From Halogeometricum sp. S1BR25-6 (GTDB lineage Archaea > Halobacteriota > Halobacteria > Halobacteriales > Haloferacaceae): a stretch of 64,000 nt of DNA. Below, in pieces: positions 37,292-46,621 of the stretch (its first letter is position 1; each line of letters begins with the position of its first letter). The stretch is from assembly GCF_031624495.1 (NCBI RefSeq), contig NZ_JAMQOP010000002.1:124001-188000 (forward strand). The letters run 5' to 3'. Below the pieces are notes generated by a model that was not told where the DNA came from, searched no databases, and saw nothing but the letters and a program-made list of their open reading frames with translations. A program made the position numbers and the translations under genes.

Positions 37292-38044
37292 ATGCGCGTC
37301 ACGTTCCTCGGCACCGGTAGCGCGATGCCCTCTCCCGACCGGGCGCAGACGGGCCTCCTCGTCGAGTCCGGCGACCGCTCGCTCCTCGTCGACTGCGGCA
37401 GCGGCGTCCTCTCCCGCCTCGCCGGCACCGAGACGGGCTACGAGGGCGTCGGGACGGTCCTGCTCACCCACCACCACCTCGACCACGTCTCGGACCTCCT
37501 CCCCCTGTTGAAGGCGCGGTGGCTGGCGGGCGAGATGCACCTGGAAGTCGTCGGCCCAGTTGGCACGAAACGGCACCTCGACGGCCTCCTCGACGTCTAC
37601 GACTACATGCAGAACCGCGTCGACCTGCAGGTCAGAGAGGTCGCGGCCGGGTCGTTCTCGGTCGGCGGGTTCGACGTGGAGGCGACGGAGACGCGCCACT
37701 CCGTGAACTGTCTGGCCTACCGGTTCGCGGGCGGCGACGAGGGGGGCGGAGGCGACTTCGTCTTCTCCGGCGACTCGGAGGCGTTCGAGGGCCTCGCCAA
37801 CTTCGCGGACGGCGCGGCCGTCCTCGCGCACGACTGCTCGTTTCCCGACGAGGTGGACGTCTCGAACCACCCAACGCCCTCGCAGTTGGGCGCCGCCCTC
37901 GCCGGCCGCGATATCGGCCGCGTCTACCTGACGCACCTCTACCCGCACACCGAGGGGCGACACGAGGAGATGCTCGAATCGGTCGCGCGAGGGTACGACG
38001 GCGACGTGCGCTTCGCGCGCGACGGTCTCCGAATCGACATCTGA
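37292..38044 (+). CDS. Metallo-beta-lactamase fold hydrolase, RNase Z-like
   Basis: 250 residues. VTFLGTGSAMPSPDRAQTG opens like RNase Z, and HHHLDH supplies the HxHxDH zinc motif; later ligands are Asp in FSGDSEAFEGL and the His of LAHDCSFPDE and THLYPH. It lacks the long exosite arm of true tRNase Z, and a distinct RNase Z elsewhere is likely, so it may act on phosphodiester or small substrates. Divergent from lhr. Confidence 0.8.
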   Translation: MRVTFLGTGSAMPSPDRAQTGLLVESGDRSLLVDCGSGVLSRLAGTETGYEGVGTVLLTHHHLDHVSDLLPLLKARWLAGEMHLEVVGPVGTKRHLDGLLDVYDYMQNRVDLQVREVAAGSFSVGGFDVEATETRHSVNCLAYRFAGGDEGGGGDFVFSGDSEAFEGLANFADGAAVLAHDCSFPDEVDVSNHPTPSQLGAALAGRDIGRVYLTHLYPHTEGRHEEMLESVARGYDGDVRFARDGLRIDI

Positions 38045-38062
38045 ACGGTTCGACCCGCCGAC

Positions 38063-38830
38063 TCAGCCGCGAATCACGGTCCCCGCGTCCTCGCCGGCCA
38101 GAAAGTCCGCGAGGGCGTCGGGACCGAACACGTGCGCCGGCGCGCCGAGGTCGAGGAGTGCGCGCACCTTCGCGGCCATCCCGCCCGTCACGTCCGTCGC
38201 GTCGCTGCCGCCCAACACGTCGCTGACGTCCTCGAACGCCGTTATCTCGGGAATCACCGCGCCGTCGTCGTCGAGGACGCCCGGCACCGTCGAGCACAGT
38301 CCCACGCGGTCGGCGTCGAGGCCGCGCGCCAGCGTCGTCACGAGTTCGTCGCCGCTCAGCACCGTCGCGCCCGCGCCGGCGTGGGTCACCATGTCGGCCT
38401 GTACGACCGGGACGAACCCCTCCGCCAGCATCGTCGCCACCGGGTCGAGGGGAAGCGAGAGACGGGCCTCCGAGTCCCGCGTCGCCGCCGAGAGCGGGTG
38501 AACCGGAAGGGCGTCGACGCCCGCCCCGTGAAGCCGGGTCACCACGGCGTCGTTCAGTCGTCGCATCGCGTCGTGGACGGCGAACGCCGCCTCGGCGTCG
38601 CGCGTGCCGTCGGTGTCGCTGACGCCGTGTCTCGCGGCGTGGTGGTGTCCGAAGCTCCCGCCGCCGTGGACGAGAACGAGGCGCGGGGCGTCCGCCCCGC
38701 CGTTACCGGCACCGAGCGCCTCGGCTATCGCCCCGACGGCGTCGTCGAGAGCGTCGTCGTCGACGGTCTCGGGGGCGGACTTGTCGGTGACGACGCTCCC
38801 GCCGAGTTTGAGAACGGTCGTGGTCGTCAT
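38063..38830 (-). CDS. ipk: Isopentenyl phosphate kinase
   Basis: 255 residues, amino acid kinase fold. Converts isopentenyl phosphate to IPP, the last step of the archaeal mevalonate route. VLKLGGSVVTDKS is the phosphate-binding start, HGGGSFGHHHAARHG carries the family-specific His that binds the substrate phosphate, and DVTGGMAAKV is the C-terminal nucleotide loop. Its ATG overlaps the mvk stop by 4 nt, so it is translated with mevalonate kinase. Confidence 0.93.
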   Translation of the reverse strand: MTTTTVLKLGGSVVTDKSAPETVDDDALDDAVGAIAEALGAGNGGADAPRLVLVHGGGSFGHHHAARHGVSDTDGTRDAEAAFAVHDAMRRLNDAVVTRLHGAGVDALPVHPLSAATRDSEARLSLPLDPVATMLAEGFVPVVQADMVTHAGAGATVLSGDELVTTLARGLDADRVGLCSTVPGVLDDDGAVIPEITAFEDVSDVLGGSDATDVTGGMAAKVRALLDLGAPAHVFGPDALADFLAGEDAGTVIRG

Positions 38831-39843
38831 CGCTCCTCCACTCTGACTCCGCCGCGCGCGAGTTCGGCGCGGAACGACTCCTCGCACTCCGGCGTGAATC
38901 GGAGGGCCGTCTCCGTCTCCTCCGTCCGGTCGAGGGCGACGATACAGCCGCCGCCGCCCGCGCCGGTGAGTTTCGCGCCGTGGGCGCCGGCCTCGCGGGC
39001 CGACCAGACCATGTTGTCCAGCGAACGCGAGGAGACGCCGAGCGCCTCCAAGAGACCGTGGTCGAAGTCCATCAGGCGGCCGAGTTCGGCCAGCACCGAC
39101 TCCGGCGGGTCGTCCGTCGGGTCGGCCGCCGCGAGCACCGACTCGCCCGTCCTGACCACGTCGCCGATGCTCTCGACGGTGTCGGCCGCGAAGTCGTACT
39201 TCTCGCGGAGCGACCGGACGCCGGCGACGAGTTCCCCCGTATCACCCGCGCCGCCGTCGAAGCCGACGACGAACGGGAGGTTCGGCGCGTCGATGCGCCG
39301 GCAGTCGTCCCCCTCGACGCGGACGGCGCCGCCGACCGCACAGCAGAACGTATCCGCGCGGGAGGCCTGCCCGTCCTGCACGTCGTGCTCCGCGCGGTAG
39401 GCGCGTTCGGCGAGTTCTTCGGGATCCAAGGGTGCGCCGAGTTCGCGCGTCGCGGCGTCGATGCCGGCGACGACGACGGCCGCCGAGGAGCCGAGTCCCG
39501 CGCCGAGGGGGATGTCGCTCTCGACGGTCACGTCGAACCCGGCGTCCGGGGCGTCGGCGGCGTCTCTGGCCTGTTCGACGGCCGCGGCGACGTAGGCGAT
39601 GCCGGCCTCGACGAGGCCCTTCGCCACGTTCACGTCGGGTCGGTCGTCGCCGTCGCCGCCGTACTCGACGGTGAACCCGTCGAGGCTCAGGTCGGGCGCG
39701 GTGACCCGGACCCGGTCGTCCTCGCGCGTCTCGACGGAGACGGTCGCCCGGCGTTCGATGGCGCAGGGAACCGCCGGTTCGCCGTAGACGACTGCGTGCT
39801 CCCCGAACAGGTACACCTTCCCGGGGGCGCTCGAAACGGTCAT
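38827..39843 (-). CDS. mvk: Mevalonate kinase
   Basis: 338 residues, GHMP kinase family. Phosphorylates mevalonate in isoprenoid (archaeal lipid) synthesis. PGKVYLFGEHAVVYGEPAV is motif 1, IPLGAGLGSSAAVVVA is the ATP-binding motif 2, and KLTGAGGGGCIVAL is motif 3. Forms a two-gene operon with ipk. Confidence 0.95.
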   Translation of the reverse strand: MTVSSAPGKVYLFGEHAVVYGEPAVPCAIERRATVSVETREDDRVRVTAPDLSLDGFTVEYGGDGDDRPDVNVAKGLVEAGIAYVAAAVEQARDAADAPDAGFDVTVESDIPLGAGLGSSAAVVVAGIDAATRELGAPLDPEELAERAYRAEHDVQDGQASRADTFCCAVGGAVRVEGDDCRRIDAPNLPFVVGFDGGAGDTGELVAGVRSLREKYDFAADTVESIGDVVRTGESVLAAADPTDDPPESVLAELGRLMDFDHGLLEALGVSSRSLDNMVWSAREAGAHGAKLTGAGGGGCIVALDRTEETETALRFTPECEESFRAELARGGVRVEER

Positions 39844-39866
39844 GTCCGAGGATTCCCCGGACGGCG

Positions 39867-39872
39867 CTTAAG
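39867..39872 (-). promoter_or_regulatory. TATA-like box of mvk-ipk
   Basis: CTTAAG, identical on both strands, lies about 26 nt before the mvk ATG at 39843. Confidence 0.5.
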
Positions 39873-39969
39873 GCTGTCCGACCGTCGGCACTCGGCGGGC
39901 CGGAGGCGGGTTGCGAAAGAAAGCGTGTCGAACCGCGGTCGCGGCCGCGAGCGGCCGGCGAAACGAGGC

Positions 39970-40767
39970 TTACTCCTCGTCTTCTTCGTAGTCGTGCTCG
40001 CTCTCGTCGTCCTCGTCGAGGGCGGCGTCGTTGTCGTCCGCGTCCGCGCCCGTCTCCTCGTCGTCGACGATGTTCGTCGCCGCCTCGTCGTTCGAGTCCG
40101 TGTCGAGGGCGGCGTCGTGACCGTCGTCGTCCGACTCGGAGAGGTCGTCGAGTTCGGCCAGTTCGTCGTCGCCGCTCATCAGCTTCTTCGCGACGATGAG
40201 CGCTCCCAAGAGGACGAGAGCCACGAGGATGCTGCTCTTGCTGCGACCCGACGAACCGGTGTCGTCGGCGTCGGCGTCGATATCGGCGTCGGCGTCGGTG
40301 TCGTCCTCGCCGACGACGTCGACCGCGTCTTCGGCTTCGTCGACCGCCTCGGCGGCGTCGTCCGCGTCGCCGACGGAGACGTCGGTGAGGTCGTCGAGTT
40401 CGGCCAACTCGTCGATGTCGTCGCCGCTCAGCACCTTCTTTCCGATGGCGAGGGCAGCGAGGAGGAGCAGTCCGGCGACGGTGCTCCCCTTGCCGCGTCC
40501 CGACGAACCGGCGTCGTCGTCGGCCTCGACGTCGTCGAGTTCGTCCTCGACGTCGACCTCCGCTTCCTCGTCGTCCTCGACGGCGTCGGCGTCCTCGGCG
40601 TCACCGCCGATGACGTCGATGGACTGGAACAGACCGTCGCCGTCCGCTTCGTCGGCTTCGGTGGCCTCCTCGGCCAGATTTCGGATGATGCCCGGAGCCG
40701 AGTTCGACGCGTTGAAACTGGGCTCGTGCAGATTTATCTCGAAGAGCGTGAACGATTTGTCTCCCAT
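39970..40767 (-). CDS. Acidic protein with two membrane-segment repeats
   Basis: 265 residues. After an N-terminal region (FTLFEINLHEPSFNASNSAPG, ~35 residues) the protein has two copies of one unit: SSGRxKS, a 16-20 residue hydrophobic segment ending in Lys-Lys, then LSGDD/MSGDD and ELAELDDL. Copy 1 spans about 87-127 and copy 2 about 171-209. Between and after them are long Asp/Glu/Ala stretches. It would cross the membrane twice with highly acidic loops. Family unknown to me. Monocistronic, upstream of and divergent from the M42 peptidase. Confidence 0.75.
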   Translation of the reverse strand: MGDKSFTLFEINLHEPSFNASNSAPGIIRNLAEEATEADEADGDGLFQSIDVIGGDAEDADAVEDDEEAEVDVEDELDDVEADDDAGSSGRGKGSTVAGLLLLAALAIGKKVLSGDDIDELAELDDLTDVSVGDADDAAEAVDEAEDAVDVVGEDDTDADADIDADADDTGSSGRSKSSILVALVLLGALIVAKKLMSGDDELAELDDLSESDDDGHDAALDTDSNDEAATNIVDDEETGADADDNDAALDEDDESEHDYEEDEE

Positions 40768-40945
40768 AGCACTCACAGTACGCCGACGAGCGGAATAATC
40801 GTTGTGCCCGGTCGAACAGAACGAACCGACGGGAAGAACGAAGGGAAATAGGCGAAAGAGCCACCCAGCGGTCCGGAACTGACTGAAATCGGGCATCACC
40901 CTCGGTTTCGGTGCTTTGAGGTGCGAACTGACCGTCGCCTCCCGC

Positions 40946-42010
40946 ATGGACGAAGAGCGACGCACGTTTCTGACCGACCTGCTGAGCGCGCCGAGTCCCT
41001 CCGGGTTCGAGACGGCGGGCCAGCGGGTGTGGATGTCGTACGTCGAGGAGTTCGCCGACGAGATGCGCGTCGACGCCTACGGCAACGCCGTGGCCGTCCA
41101 CGAGGGCGACGCGGACGCCGCCGAAATCGCGTTCACGGGGCACGCCGACGAAATCGGCTACATCGTCCGCGACGTGACCGACGACGGCTTTCTCCGCATC
41201 GAGGCCATCGGCGGCGCGGACCGCACCGTCTCGAAGGGCCAGCACGTCACGGTGTACGCCGAGAACGGGGAGGTGCCGGGCGTCGTCGGCCAGACGGCCA
41301 TCCACCTGCGCGAGACCGGGGACGAGGAGCACGAGGACCTCACCGAACAGTTCGTCGATGTGGGCGCGACGAGCGAGGCGGAGGCGCGCGAACTCGTCGA
41401 GGTCGGCGACCCGCTCACCGTCCAGACGCGCATCCGGGACCTGCACGGCACCCGGACGGCCGCCCGCGGGATGGACAACCGCGTCGGGACGTGGGCCGCG
41501 GCGGAGGCCCTGCGGCACGCCGTCGAGGCGGACGTCGACGCGACGGTGTACGCCGTCAGCACGGTGCAGGAGGAACTCGGCGTGCAGGGGGCGAAGATGG
41601 TCAGCTACGACCTCAACCCCGACGCCGCCGTCGCCATCGACGTGACGCACGCGACGGACAACCCCGACGTGTCGGGCAAGCGCCGCGGCCCCGTCGAACT
41701 CGGCGAGGGGCCGGTCGTCACGCGGGGGAGCGCGAACCACCCCGCCGTCGTCGAACTCGCCCGCGACGCCGCCGACGGTGCGGACGTAGACGTGCAGTTG
41801 CAGGCCGCGGGCATCAGAACGGGCACCGACGCCGACGCGTTCTACACCTCCCGAAGCGGCATCCCCTCCCTCAACGTCGGCATCCCGAACCGCTACATGC
41901 ACACGCCCGTCGAAGTCGTCGACACCGAGGACCTAGACGGGGTGTCGACGCTGCTCGGAGCGATGGCCGAACGCGCCGCGGACGCCGCGCCGTTCGCCGT
42001 CGATATCTGA
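40946..42010 (+). CDS. M42 family aminopeptidase
   Basis: 354 residues, co-catalytic metallo-aminopeptidase forming tetrahedral dodecamers (TET) in archaea. Zinc ligands and catalytic residues are seen: His in FTGHADEIGYIV, Asp in GMDNRVGTW, Glu-Glu in VQEELGVQGA, Asp in AIDVTHATD, His in NRYMHTPVEVVD. Start at the ATG preceding DEERRTFLTDLLSAPSPSG, the usual N-terminus. Likely degrades peptides released by the proteasome. Substrate preference unknown. Confidence 0.9.
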   Translation: MDEERRTFLTDLLSAPSPSGFETAGQRVWMSYVEEFADEMRVDAYGNAVAVHEGDADAAEIAFTGHADEIGYIVRDVTDDGFLRIEAIGGADRTVSKGQHVTVYAENGEVPGVVGQTAIHLRETGDEEHEDLTEQFVDVGATSEAEARELVEVGDPLTVQTRIRDLHGTRTAARGMDNRVGTWAAAEALRHAVEADVDATVYAVSTVQEELGVQGAKMVSYDLNPDAAVAIDVTHATDNPDVSGKRRGPVELGEGPVVTRGSANHPAVVELARDAADGADVDVQLQAAGIRTGTDADAFYTSRSGIPSLNVGIPNRYMHTPVEVVDTEDLDGVSTLLGAMAERAADAAPFAVDI

Positions 42011-42113
42011 CCGGTCCGGTGCGAACCGGAGTGCGAATCCCGTCACGACGGCCGTCGGCGTGACGTACACCACCGAGGTTCACCCTCGCACGTCCGTTAG
42101 CGCGAAAGAAAAC

Positions 42114-42126
42114 CGTTAAAAGTCGC
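42114..42126 (+). promoter_or_regulatory. Promoter of rpl11 (CGTTAAAAGTCGC)
   Basis: The TTAAAA core is centred about 26 nt before the rpl11 ATG. The same 13 bp recurs at 46403-46415 in front of the zinc-finger/EF-1 beta operon. Confidence 0.6.
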
Positions 42127-42144
42127 GGAAGGGTGATTTGGGGT

Positions 42145-42621
42145 ATGGCTGGAACTATCGAAGTGCTCGTTCCCGGCGGGGAGGCCAACCCCGGTCCGCC
42201 GCTCGGACCGGAACTCGGCCCGACGCCGGTGAACGTGCAGGACGTCGTGCAGGAGATAAACGACCAGACCGACGCGTTCGACGGCATGGAAGTGCCCGTC
42301 ACGGTCGAGTACGACGACGACGGGTCGTTCTCCATCTCGGTCGGCGTCCCGCCGACGGCCGAACTCATCAAGGACGAGGCCGGATTCGAGACCGGTTCCG
42401 GCGAACCCCAGAAGAACTTCGTCGCGGACCTGAGCTTCGACCAGGTGAAGAAAATCGCCGAGCAGAAGTCCTCGGACCTCCTCTCGTACGACACGAAGAA
42501 CGCCGCCAAAGAGGTCGTCGGGACCTGCACCTCCCTCGGCGTCACCATCGAGGGGAACAACCCCCGCGAGTTCAAAAAGCGCATCGACGACGGCGAGTAC
42601 GACGACCAACTCGCCGCGTAA
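42145..42621 (+). CDS. rpl11: Large ribosomal subunit protein uL11
   Basis: 158 residues. VLVPGGEANPGPPLGPELGP is the Pro-rich N-terminal signature, and NAAKEVVGTCTSLGVTIEGN lies in the C-terminal rRNA-binding domain that forms the GTPase-associated centre with the L10-L12 stalk. I start at ATG 42145, not a GTG/ATG four codons upstream, because AGTIEVLVPGG follows directly. Own transcript, separated from rpl1 by 263 nt. Confidence 0.96.
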   Translation: MAGTIEVLVPGGEANPGPPLGPELGPTPVNVQDVVQEINDQTDAFDGMEVPVTVEYDDDGSFSISVGVPPTAELIKDEAGFETGSGEPQKNFVADLSFDQVKKIAEQKSSDLLSYDTKNAAKEVVGTCTSLGVTIEGNNPREFKKRIDDGEYDDQLAA

Positions 42622-42790
42622 ACCGCTCGTCGACCGCTCCGGGGACGACTCCCTTCTTCGAATTCGTTTCGACCCCCCGTCGGAGCGAAGCGTCCGGCCG
42701 TCGAGACTACGGACCGGAATGTGCCTCCGTCACACGGAAACGCCGCGTAGCGGGCGAATACCGGATTTCTGCGGAAGCGGCTTCGACGGA

Positions 42791-42884
42791 CTTAAGGGCG
42801 CCATCCCCATTCCTTCCGACGAGGCAGGCAGACGCCTGTTTCACTGACCCGTAGGAGCAATCCTGCGTACTACGGAGGTGAATA
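42791..42884 (+). promoter_or_regulatory. Promoter and structured leader of rpl1-rpl10-rpl12
   Basis: CTTAAG at 42791-42796 is a TATA candidate, giving a leader of roughly 65-70 nt. Bases 42849-42875 form a hairpin with a perfect 6-bp stem CCGTAG/CTACGG; inside it GGA-GCAA-TCC can make a small GNRA-capped helix as an alternative or extension. The 3' arm of the stem overlaps the Shine-Dalgarno GGAGG at 42874-42878. Known haloarchaeal L1 operons carry an L1-binding leader, so this is a likely autoregulatory site. Confidence 0.65.
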
Positions 42885-43523
42885 ATGGCAGATACGATAG
42901 TTGAAGCAGTCTCTCGCGCACTTGACGAGGCGCCGCAGCGGAACTTCCGCGAAACGGTCGACCTCGCTATCAACCTGCGCGACCTTGACCTAAACGACCC
43001 GTCGAAGCGTGTCGACGAGAGCATCGTGCTCCCGGCCGGCACCGGACAGGAGACGCAGATTGTCGTCTTCGCGACCGGCGAAACCGCACTCCAAGCAGAG
43101 GACGTTGCCGACCAAGTGATGGACGGTAACGACCTCGAAGACCTCGGAGACGATTCGGACGCCGCGAAGGACCTCGCCGACGAAACGGACTTCTTCGTCG
43201 CCGAGGCCGACATGATGCAAGATATCGGCCGCTACCTCGGGACCGTCCTCGGTCCTCGCGGTAAGATGCCGACGCCGCTCCAACCCGACGACGACGTGGT
43301 CGAAGTGGTGAATCGCATGAAGAACACGGTCCAACTCCGCAGTCGTGACCGCCGGACGTTCCACACCCGCGTGGGTGCCGAGGACATGTCCGCCGACGAA
43401 ATCGCGGAGAACATCGACGTCATCGTGCGCCGCCTCGAGGCGACGCTCGAGAAGGGCCCCCTCAACATCGACGGGGTCTTCGTGAAGACGACGATGGGGC
43501 CATCGGTAGAGGTCGAAGCATGA
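42885..43523 (+). CDS. rpl1: Large ribosomal subunit protein uL1
   Basis: 212 residues. [25 protein letters not shown] and [18 protein letters not shown] are L1 signatures, as is [17 protein letters not shown] at the end. Forms the mobile stalk at the E site and usually represses its own operon. Strong Shine-Dalgarno GGAGGTG just upstream is notable in an organism where most genes here lack one. Stop overlaps rpl10 start (ATGA). Confidence 0.97.
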   Translation: MADTIVEAVSRALDEAPQRNFRETVDLAINLRDLDLNDPSKRVDESIVLPAGTGQETQIVVFATGETALQAEDVADQVMDGNDLEDLGDDSDAAKDLADETDFFVAEADMMQDIGRYLGTVLGPRGKMPTPLQPDDDVVEVVNRMKNTVQLRSRDRRTFHTRVGAEDMSADEIAENIDVIVRRLEATLEKGPLNIDGVFVKTTMGPSVEVEA

Positions 43524-44572
43524 GCGAGAGCGAGAGCGTCCGCAAGACCGAAACCATCCCCGAGTGGAAGCGCATCGAGGTCGGTGAGCTCACCGAGTTC
43601 CTCGAAGAGTACCAGTCCGTCGGCGTCGTCAGCGTCACCGGCATCCCGAGCCGCCAGCTTCAGAGCATGCGGCGGGAACTGCACGGCAGCGCCGCGCTTC
43701 GGATGAGCCGTAACACGCTCCTGACGCGCGCGCTGGAGGACGTGAACGACGGCCTCGAACAGCTGACCGAGTTCGTCTACGGACAGGTCGCCTTGGTCGG
43801 GACGAACGACAACCCGTTCGGCCTGTACAAGGAGCTCGAAGCCTCGAAGACTCCCGCACCCATCAACGCGGGCGAGGTCGCTCCGAACGACGTCGTCATC
43901 CCCGAAGGTGACACCGGCGTCGACCCCGGTCCGTTCGTCGGCGAACTCCAACAGGTGGGGGCGTCGGCCCGCATCATGGACGGCTCCATCAAGGTCACCG
44001 AGGACTCCCACGTGCTCGACGAGGGCGAGGTCGTCTCCGAGGAGCTCGCCAACGTGCTCGCGGAACTCGGTATCGAACCGAAGGAGGTCGGTCTCGACCT
44101 CCGCGGCGTCTACTCCGAGGGCGTCCTGTTCGAGCCCGACGAACTCGCCATCGACGTCGACGAATACCGCGCGGACATCCAGTCCGCCGCGGCGGGCGCC
44201 CGCAACCTCTCGGTCAACGCGGGCTACCCGACGGCGCAGACCGCGCCCACCATGCTCGCGAAAGCCGCCGGCGAGGCGAAGGCCCTCGGCCTGTTCGCCG
44301 CCATCGAGGACCCCGAACTCGTTCCGGACCTCATCGCCAAGGCCGACGCGCAGCTCCGTACGCTTGCGGCGCAGATCGACGACGAGGAGGCCCTCCCCGA
44401 GGAGCTCCGCGGCGTCGAGACGCCCGAGCCGGCGGCCGACTCCGCCGACAAGGCGGACGACGACGAATCGACTGACGAAGACACGGAAGCCGACGCCGAC
44501 GACACCGACGCTGACGACGATGAAGACGACGACAGCGACGGTGCCGACGGCCTCGGCGCGATGTTCGGATAA
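43520..44572 (+). CDS. rpl10: Large ribosomal subunit protein uL10 (P0)
   Basis: 350 residues, archaeal P0-type stalk base. [22 protein letters not shown] and [23 protein letters not shown] bind 23S rRNA; the archaeal insertion domain and the C-terminal helical spine that binds three L12 dimers follow. It ends in a long Asp/Glu stretch and the DGLGAMFG tip, the factor-binding tail shared with L12. Confidence 0.96.
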   Translation: MSESESVRKTETIPEWKRIEVGELTEFLEEYQSVGVVSVTGIPSRQLQSMRRELHGSAALRMSRNTLLTRALEDVNDGLEQLTEFVYGQVALVGTNDNPFGLYKELEASKTPAPINAGEVAPNDVVIPEGDTGVDPGPFVGELQQVGASARIMDGSIKVTEDSHVLDEGEVVSEELANVLAELGIEPKEVGLDLRGVYSEGVLFEPDELAIDVDEYRADIQSAAAGARNLSVNAGYPTAQTAPTMLAKAAGEAKALGLFAAIEDPELVPDLIAKADAQLRTLAAQIDDEEALPEELRGVETPEPAADSADKADDDESTDEDTEADADDTDADDDEDDDSDGADGLGAMFG

Positions 44573-44590
44573 TCAACGAGGAACACAACA

Positions 44591-44932
44591 ATGGAATACG
44601 TTTACGCAGCTCTCATCCTGAACGAATCGGGCGAAGAGATCAACGAAGACAACGTCACCGCGGTGCTCGACGCCGCCGGTGTGGACGTCGAGGAATCCCG
44701 CGTCAAGGCGCTCGTCGCCGCGCTGGAGGACGTCGACATCGAGGAGGCCGTCGACACGGCCGCCGCCGCTCCCGCGCCCGCCGCGGGCGGTAGCTCGGGT
44801 GGCGAGGTCGAGACGTCCGACGACGACGAGGACGAGGACGAGGGTGGCGACGAGGACGCCGCCGCCGACGAGGACGACGAGGAAGAAGAGGACGAGTCCT
44901 CCGGCGAGGGCCTCGGCGAACTCTTCGGCTAA
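44591..44932 (+). CDS. rpl12: Large ribosomal subunit protein P1/L12
   Basis: 113 residues. [21 protein letters not shown] starts the dimerising helical domain that sits on L10, an Ala/Pro/Gly hinge follows, then a very acidic run ending GEGLGELFG, the tail that recruits elongation factors. Last gene of the L1 operon. Confidence 0.96.
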   Translation: MEYVYAALILNESGEEINEDNVTAVLDAAGVDVEESRVKALVAALEDVDIEEAVDTAAAAPAPAAGGSSGGEVETSDDDEDEDEGGDEDAAADEDDEEEEDESSGEGLGELFG

Positions 44933-44945
44933 CGCCGGAGTTCCC

Positions 44946-44995
44946 ACGTCCGTCCGGACGTCGCGCCTCGAATCGTCAGTACATCCCGCATTTTT
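44946..44995 (+). terminator. Possible terminator of the L1 operon
   Basis: An ACGTCC/GGACGT hairpin (44946-44961) is followed 29 nt later by ATTTTT (44990-44995), just after rpl12. Confidence 0.4.
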
Positions 44996-45094
44996 CTGGA
45001 ACCCGACCCGCGAGCGGTCGCTCCGCGCCGACGGCTCGACTCCCGCACCGAGGCGACGAACGTTCAAGTACCATCGAGCGGCCAGCACGCGCAG

Positions 45095-46387
45095 ATGGTC
45101 GCACCGCCCCCGTCCGCCGACGCCGCCCTCCTGACCCTCGGGTTCGTCGCGGGCGGAATCTGTCTCGGCACCGCGAGCGGGCTGATTCCCGGCCTCCACG
45201 TCAACGCCCTCGCCCTCCTGCTGGCGGCCGCCGCGCCGACGCTTCCCGGACCGCCGGCGGCGGTGGGCGCGGCCGTCCTCGCGGCGGGCGTCGTCCACAC
45301 CTTCCTCGACGTCGTCCCCGCCCTCGTCCTCGGCGTCCCCGACGCGGCGACGGCGGCCGGGTCGCTGCCGGGCCACCGCCTCGTCCTCGCCGGGCGCGGG
45401 AAGGAGGCGCTCCGGCTCTCTGCTCTCGGAAGCGGCGCCGCCGTCGCCGTCGCGGTGCCGCTGTCGCTCCCCCTGTCGACGCTCGTCGCGGCCGGGCGCA
45501 CGGAGTTGAACGCGGCGCTCCCGTTCCTGCTCGCCGCCGTCGTCTGTCTGCTCGTCGCCGCCGAACCGACGTGGCGCCGGCGACTCGCGGCCGTCGGCTG
45601 TTTCGGCCTCGCGGCGGCGCTCGGATTTCTCGCGCTCGACGCGCCGACGGCGGGGGCGCTCGTCCCGGACGCGGCCGCGTCGATGCTGGCGCCGCTGTTC
45701 GCCGGCCTGTTCGGGGCGCCGGTGCTCGTGGACGCGCTCTCCGGTCGCGGGGCGATACCGCCGCAGGTCGAGCGGGGAGTCGCCCTCCCTCCCCGGACGA
45801 CGCTCCGCGCGGCGCTGTCGGGCGTCGGCGGCGGGGCACTCGTGGGGTATCTCCCCGGCGTCTCCGCGGGCGTGGCGACGGTGCTTGCGCTCGGCGGCGT
45901 CGGCGGGGAGACGGGAGCGGAGGCGACCCCGCACGGGGGGCGAGAGCGCACCGACCGCGCGTACGTCGTGGCGACCAGCGGCGCCGACACCGCGACGGCC
46001 GTCTTCGCGGCGACGGCGCTGACCGTCCTCGGCGACGAGCGCAGCGGCGTCGCCGTCGCCCTCTCAGCCGTCGGCGGCGGCGGGTCGCCGTTCGGGTCCG
46101 TCCCGGCGCTCGCCGTCGTCGTCTTCGCGGCGGGCGTCGGAACGGCGCTCGTCCCCCTCGCCGGCGACCGCTATCTCGCCGCGGTCGGTCGGCTCCCCCA
46201 TCGGCCGCTCTCGCTCGCCGTCCTCGTCCTGCTGTGGGTGCTCTCGGCCGGATTCGCCGGGTGGCCCGGTCTGTGCGCGTTCGCCGTCGCGGCGCTGGTC
46301 GGCCTCGCGCCGCCGCGTCTCGGCGTCCGGCGCGTCCACCTGATGGGGGTGTTGCTAGCGCCCGTCGCGGTCGGGTCGCTCGGATAG
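45095..46387 (+). CDS. TctA-like permease (DUF112/tripartite tricarboxylate family)
   Basis: 430 residues of mostly hydrophobic helices in two inverted halves. [19 protein letters not shown] and [19 protein letters not shown] are the paired Gly-Pro-Gly motifs characteristic of TctA, each near the start of a half. Polar loops are short. No TctB or TctC (solute receptor) gene is in the window, as is usual for archaeal solo TctA proteins, so the transported compound is unknown. GTTCAAGTACC about 30 nt upstream is a promoter candidate. Confidence 0.75.
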   Translation: MVAPPPSADAALLTLGFVAGGICLGTASGLIPGLHVNALALLLAAAAPTLPGPPAAVGAAVLAAGVVHTFLDVVPALVLGVPDAATAAGSLPGHRLVLAGRGKEALRLSALGSGAAVAVAVPLSLPLSTLVAAGRTELNAALPFLLAAVVCLLVAAEPTWRRRLAAVGCFGLAAALGFLALDAPTAGALVPDAAASMLAPLFAGLFGAPVLVDALSGRGAIPPQVERGVALPPRTTLRAALSGVGGGALVGYLPGVSAGVATVLALGGVGGETGAEATPHGGRERTDRAYVVATSGADTATAVFAATALTVLGDERSGVAVALSAVGGGGSPFGSVPALAVVVFAAGVGTALVPLAGDRYLAAVGRLPHRPLSLAVLVLLWVLSAGFAGWPGLCAFAVAALVGLAPPRLGVRRVHLMGVLLAPVAVGSLG

Positions 46388-46402
46388 CTCCGAAAAGACA
46401 AT

Positions 46403-46415
46403 CGTTAAAAGTCGC
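46403..46415 (+). promoter_or_regulatory. Promoter of the zinc-finger/EF-1 beta operon
   Basis: CGTTAAAAGTCGC, identical to the element before rpl11, with TTAAAA about 26 nt before the ATG at 46434. Confidence 0.6.
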
Positions 46416-46433
46416 CACCGGGTTGGTATTCGT

Positions 46434-46619
46434 ATGAGCCAATCCGACTCCGAGCAGCGACACGCCAGACAGTGCGTGTCCTGCGGCATCAACATCTCCG
46501 GCATGAGCGCCGCGACGTTCAGCTGTCCGGAGTGCGGCACCGAGATTTCGCGCTGTTCGAAGTGCCGAAAGCAGAGCAACCTCTACGAGTGTCCCGACTG
46601 CGGCTTCATGGGGCCGTAA
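46434..46619 (+). CDS. Small two-zinc-finger protein, HVO_2753 type
   Basis: 61 residues with four CPxCG-like knuckles: CVSCG, CPECG, CSKC and CPDCG, enough ligands for two zinc ions. It ends [19 protein letters not shown]. It closely resembles Haloferax HVO_2753, reported (from memory) to bind two zincs and to affect swarming and biofilm. Archaeal relatives are conserved next to EF-1 beta, suggesting an RNA or translation link. The next gene starts 2 nt after its stop. Confidence 0.88.
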   Translation: MSQSDSEQRHARQCVSCGINISGMSAATFSCPECGTEISRCSKCRKQSNLYECPDCGFMGP

Positions 46620-46621
46620 CG

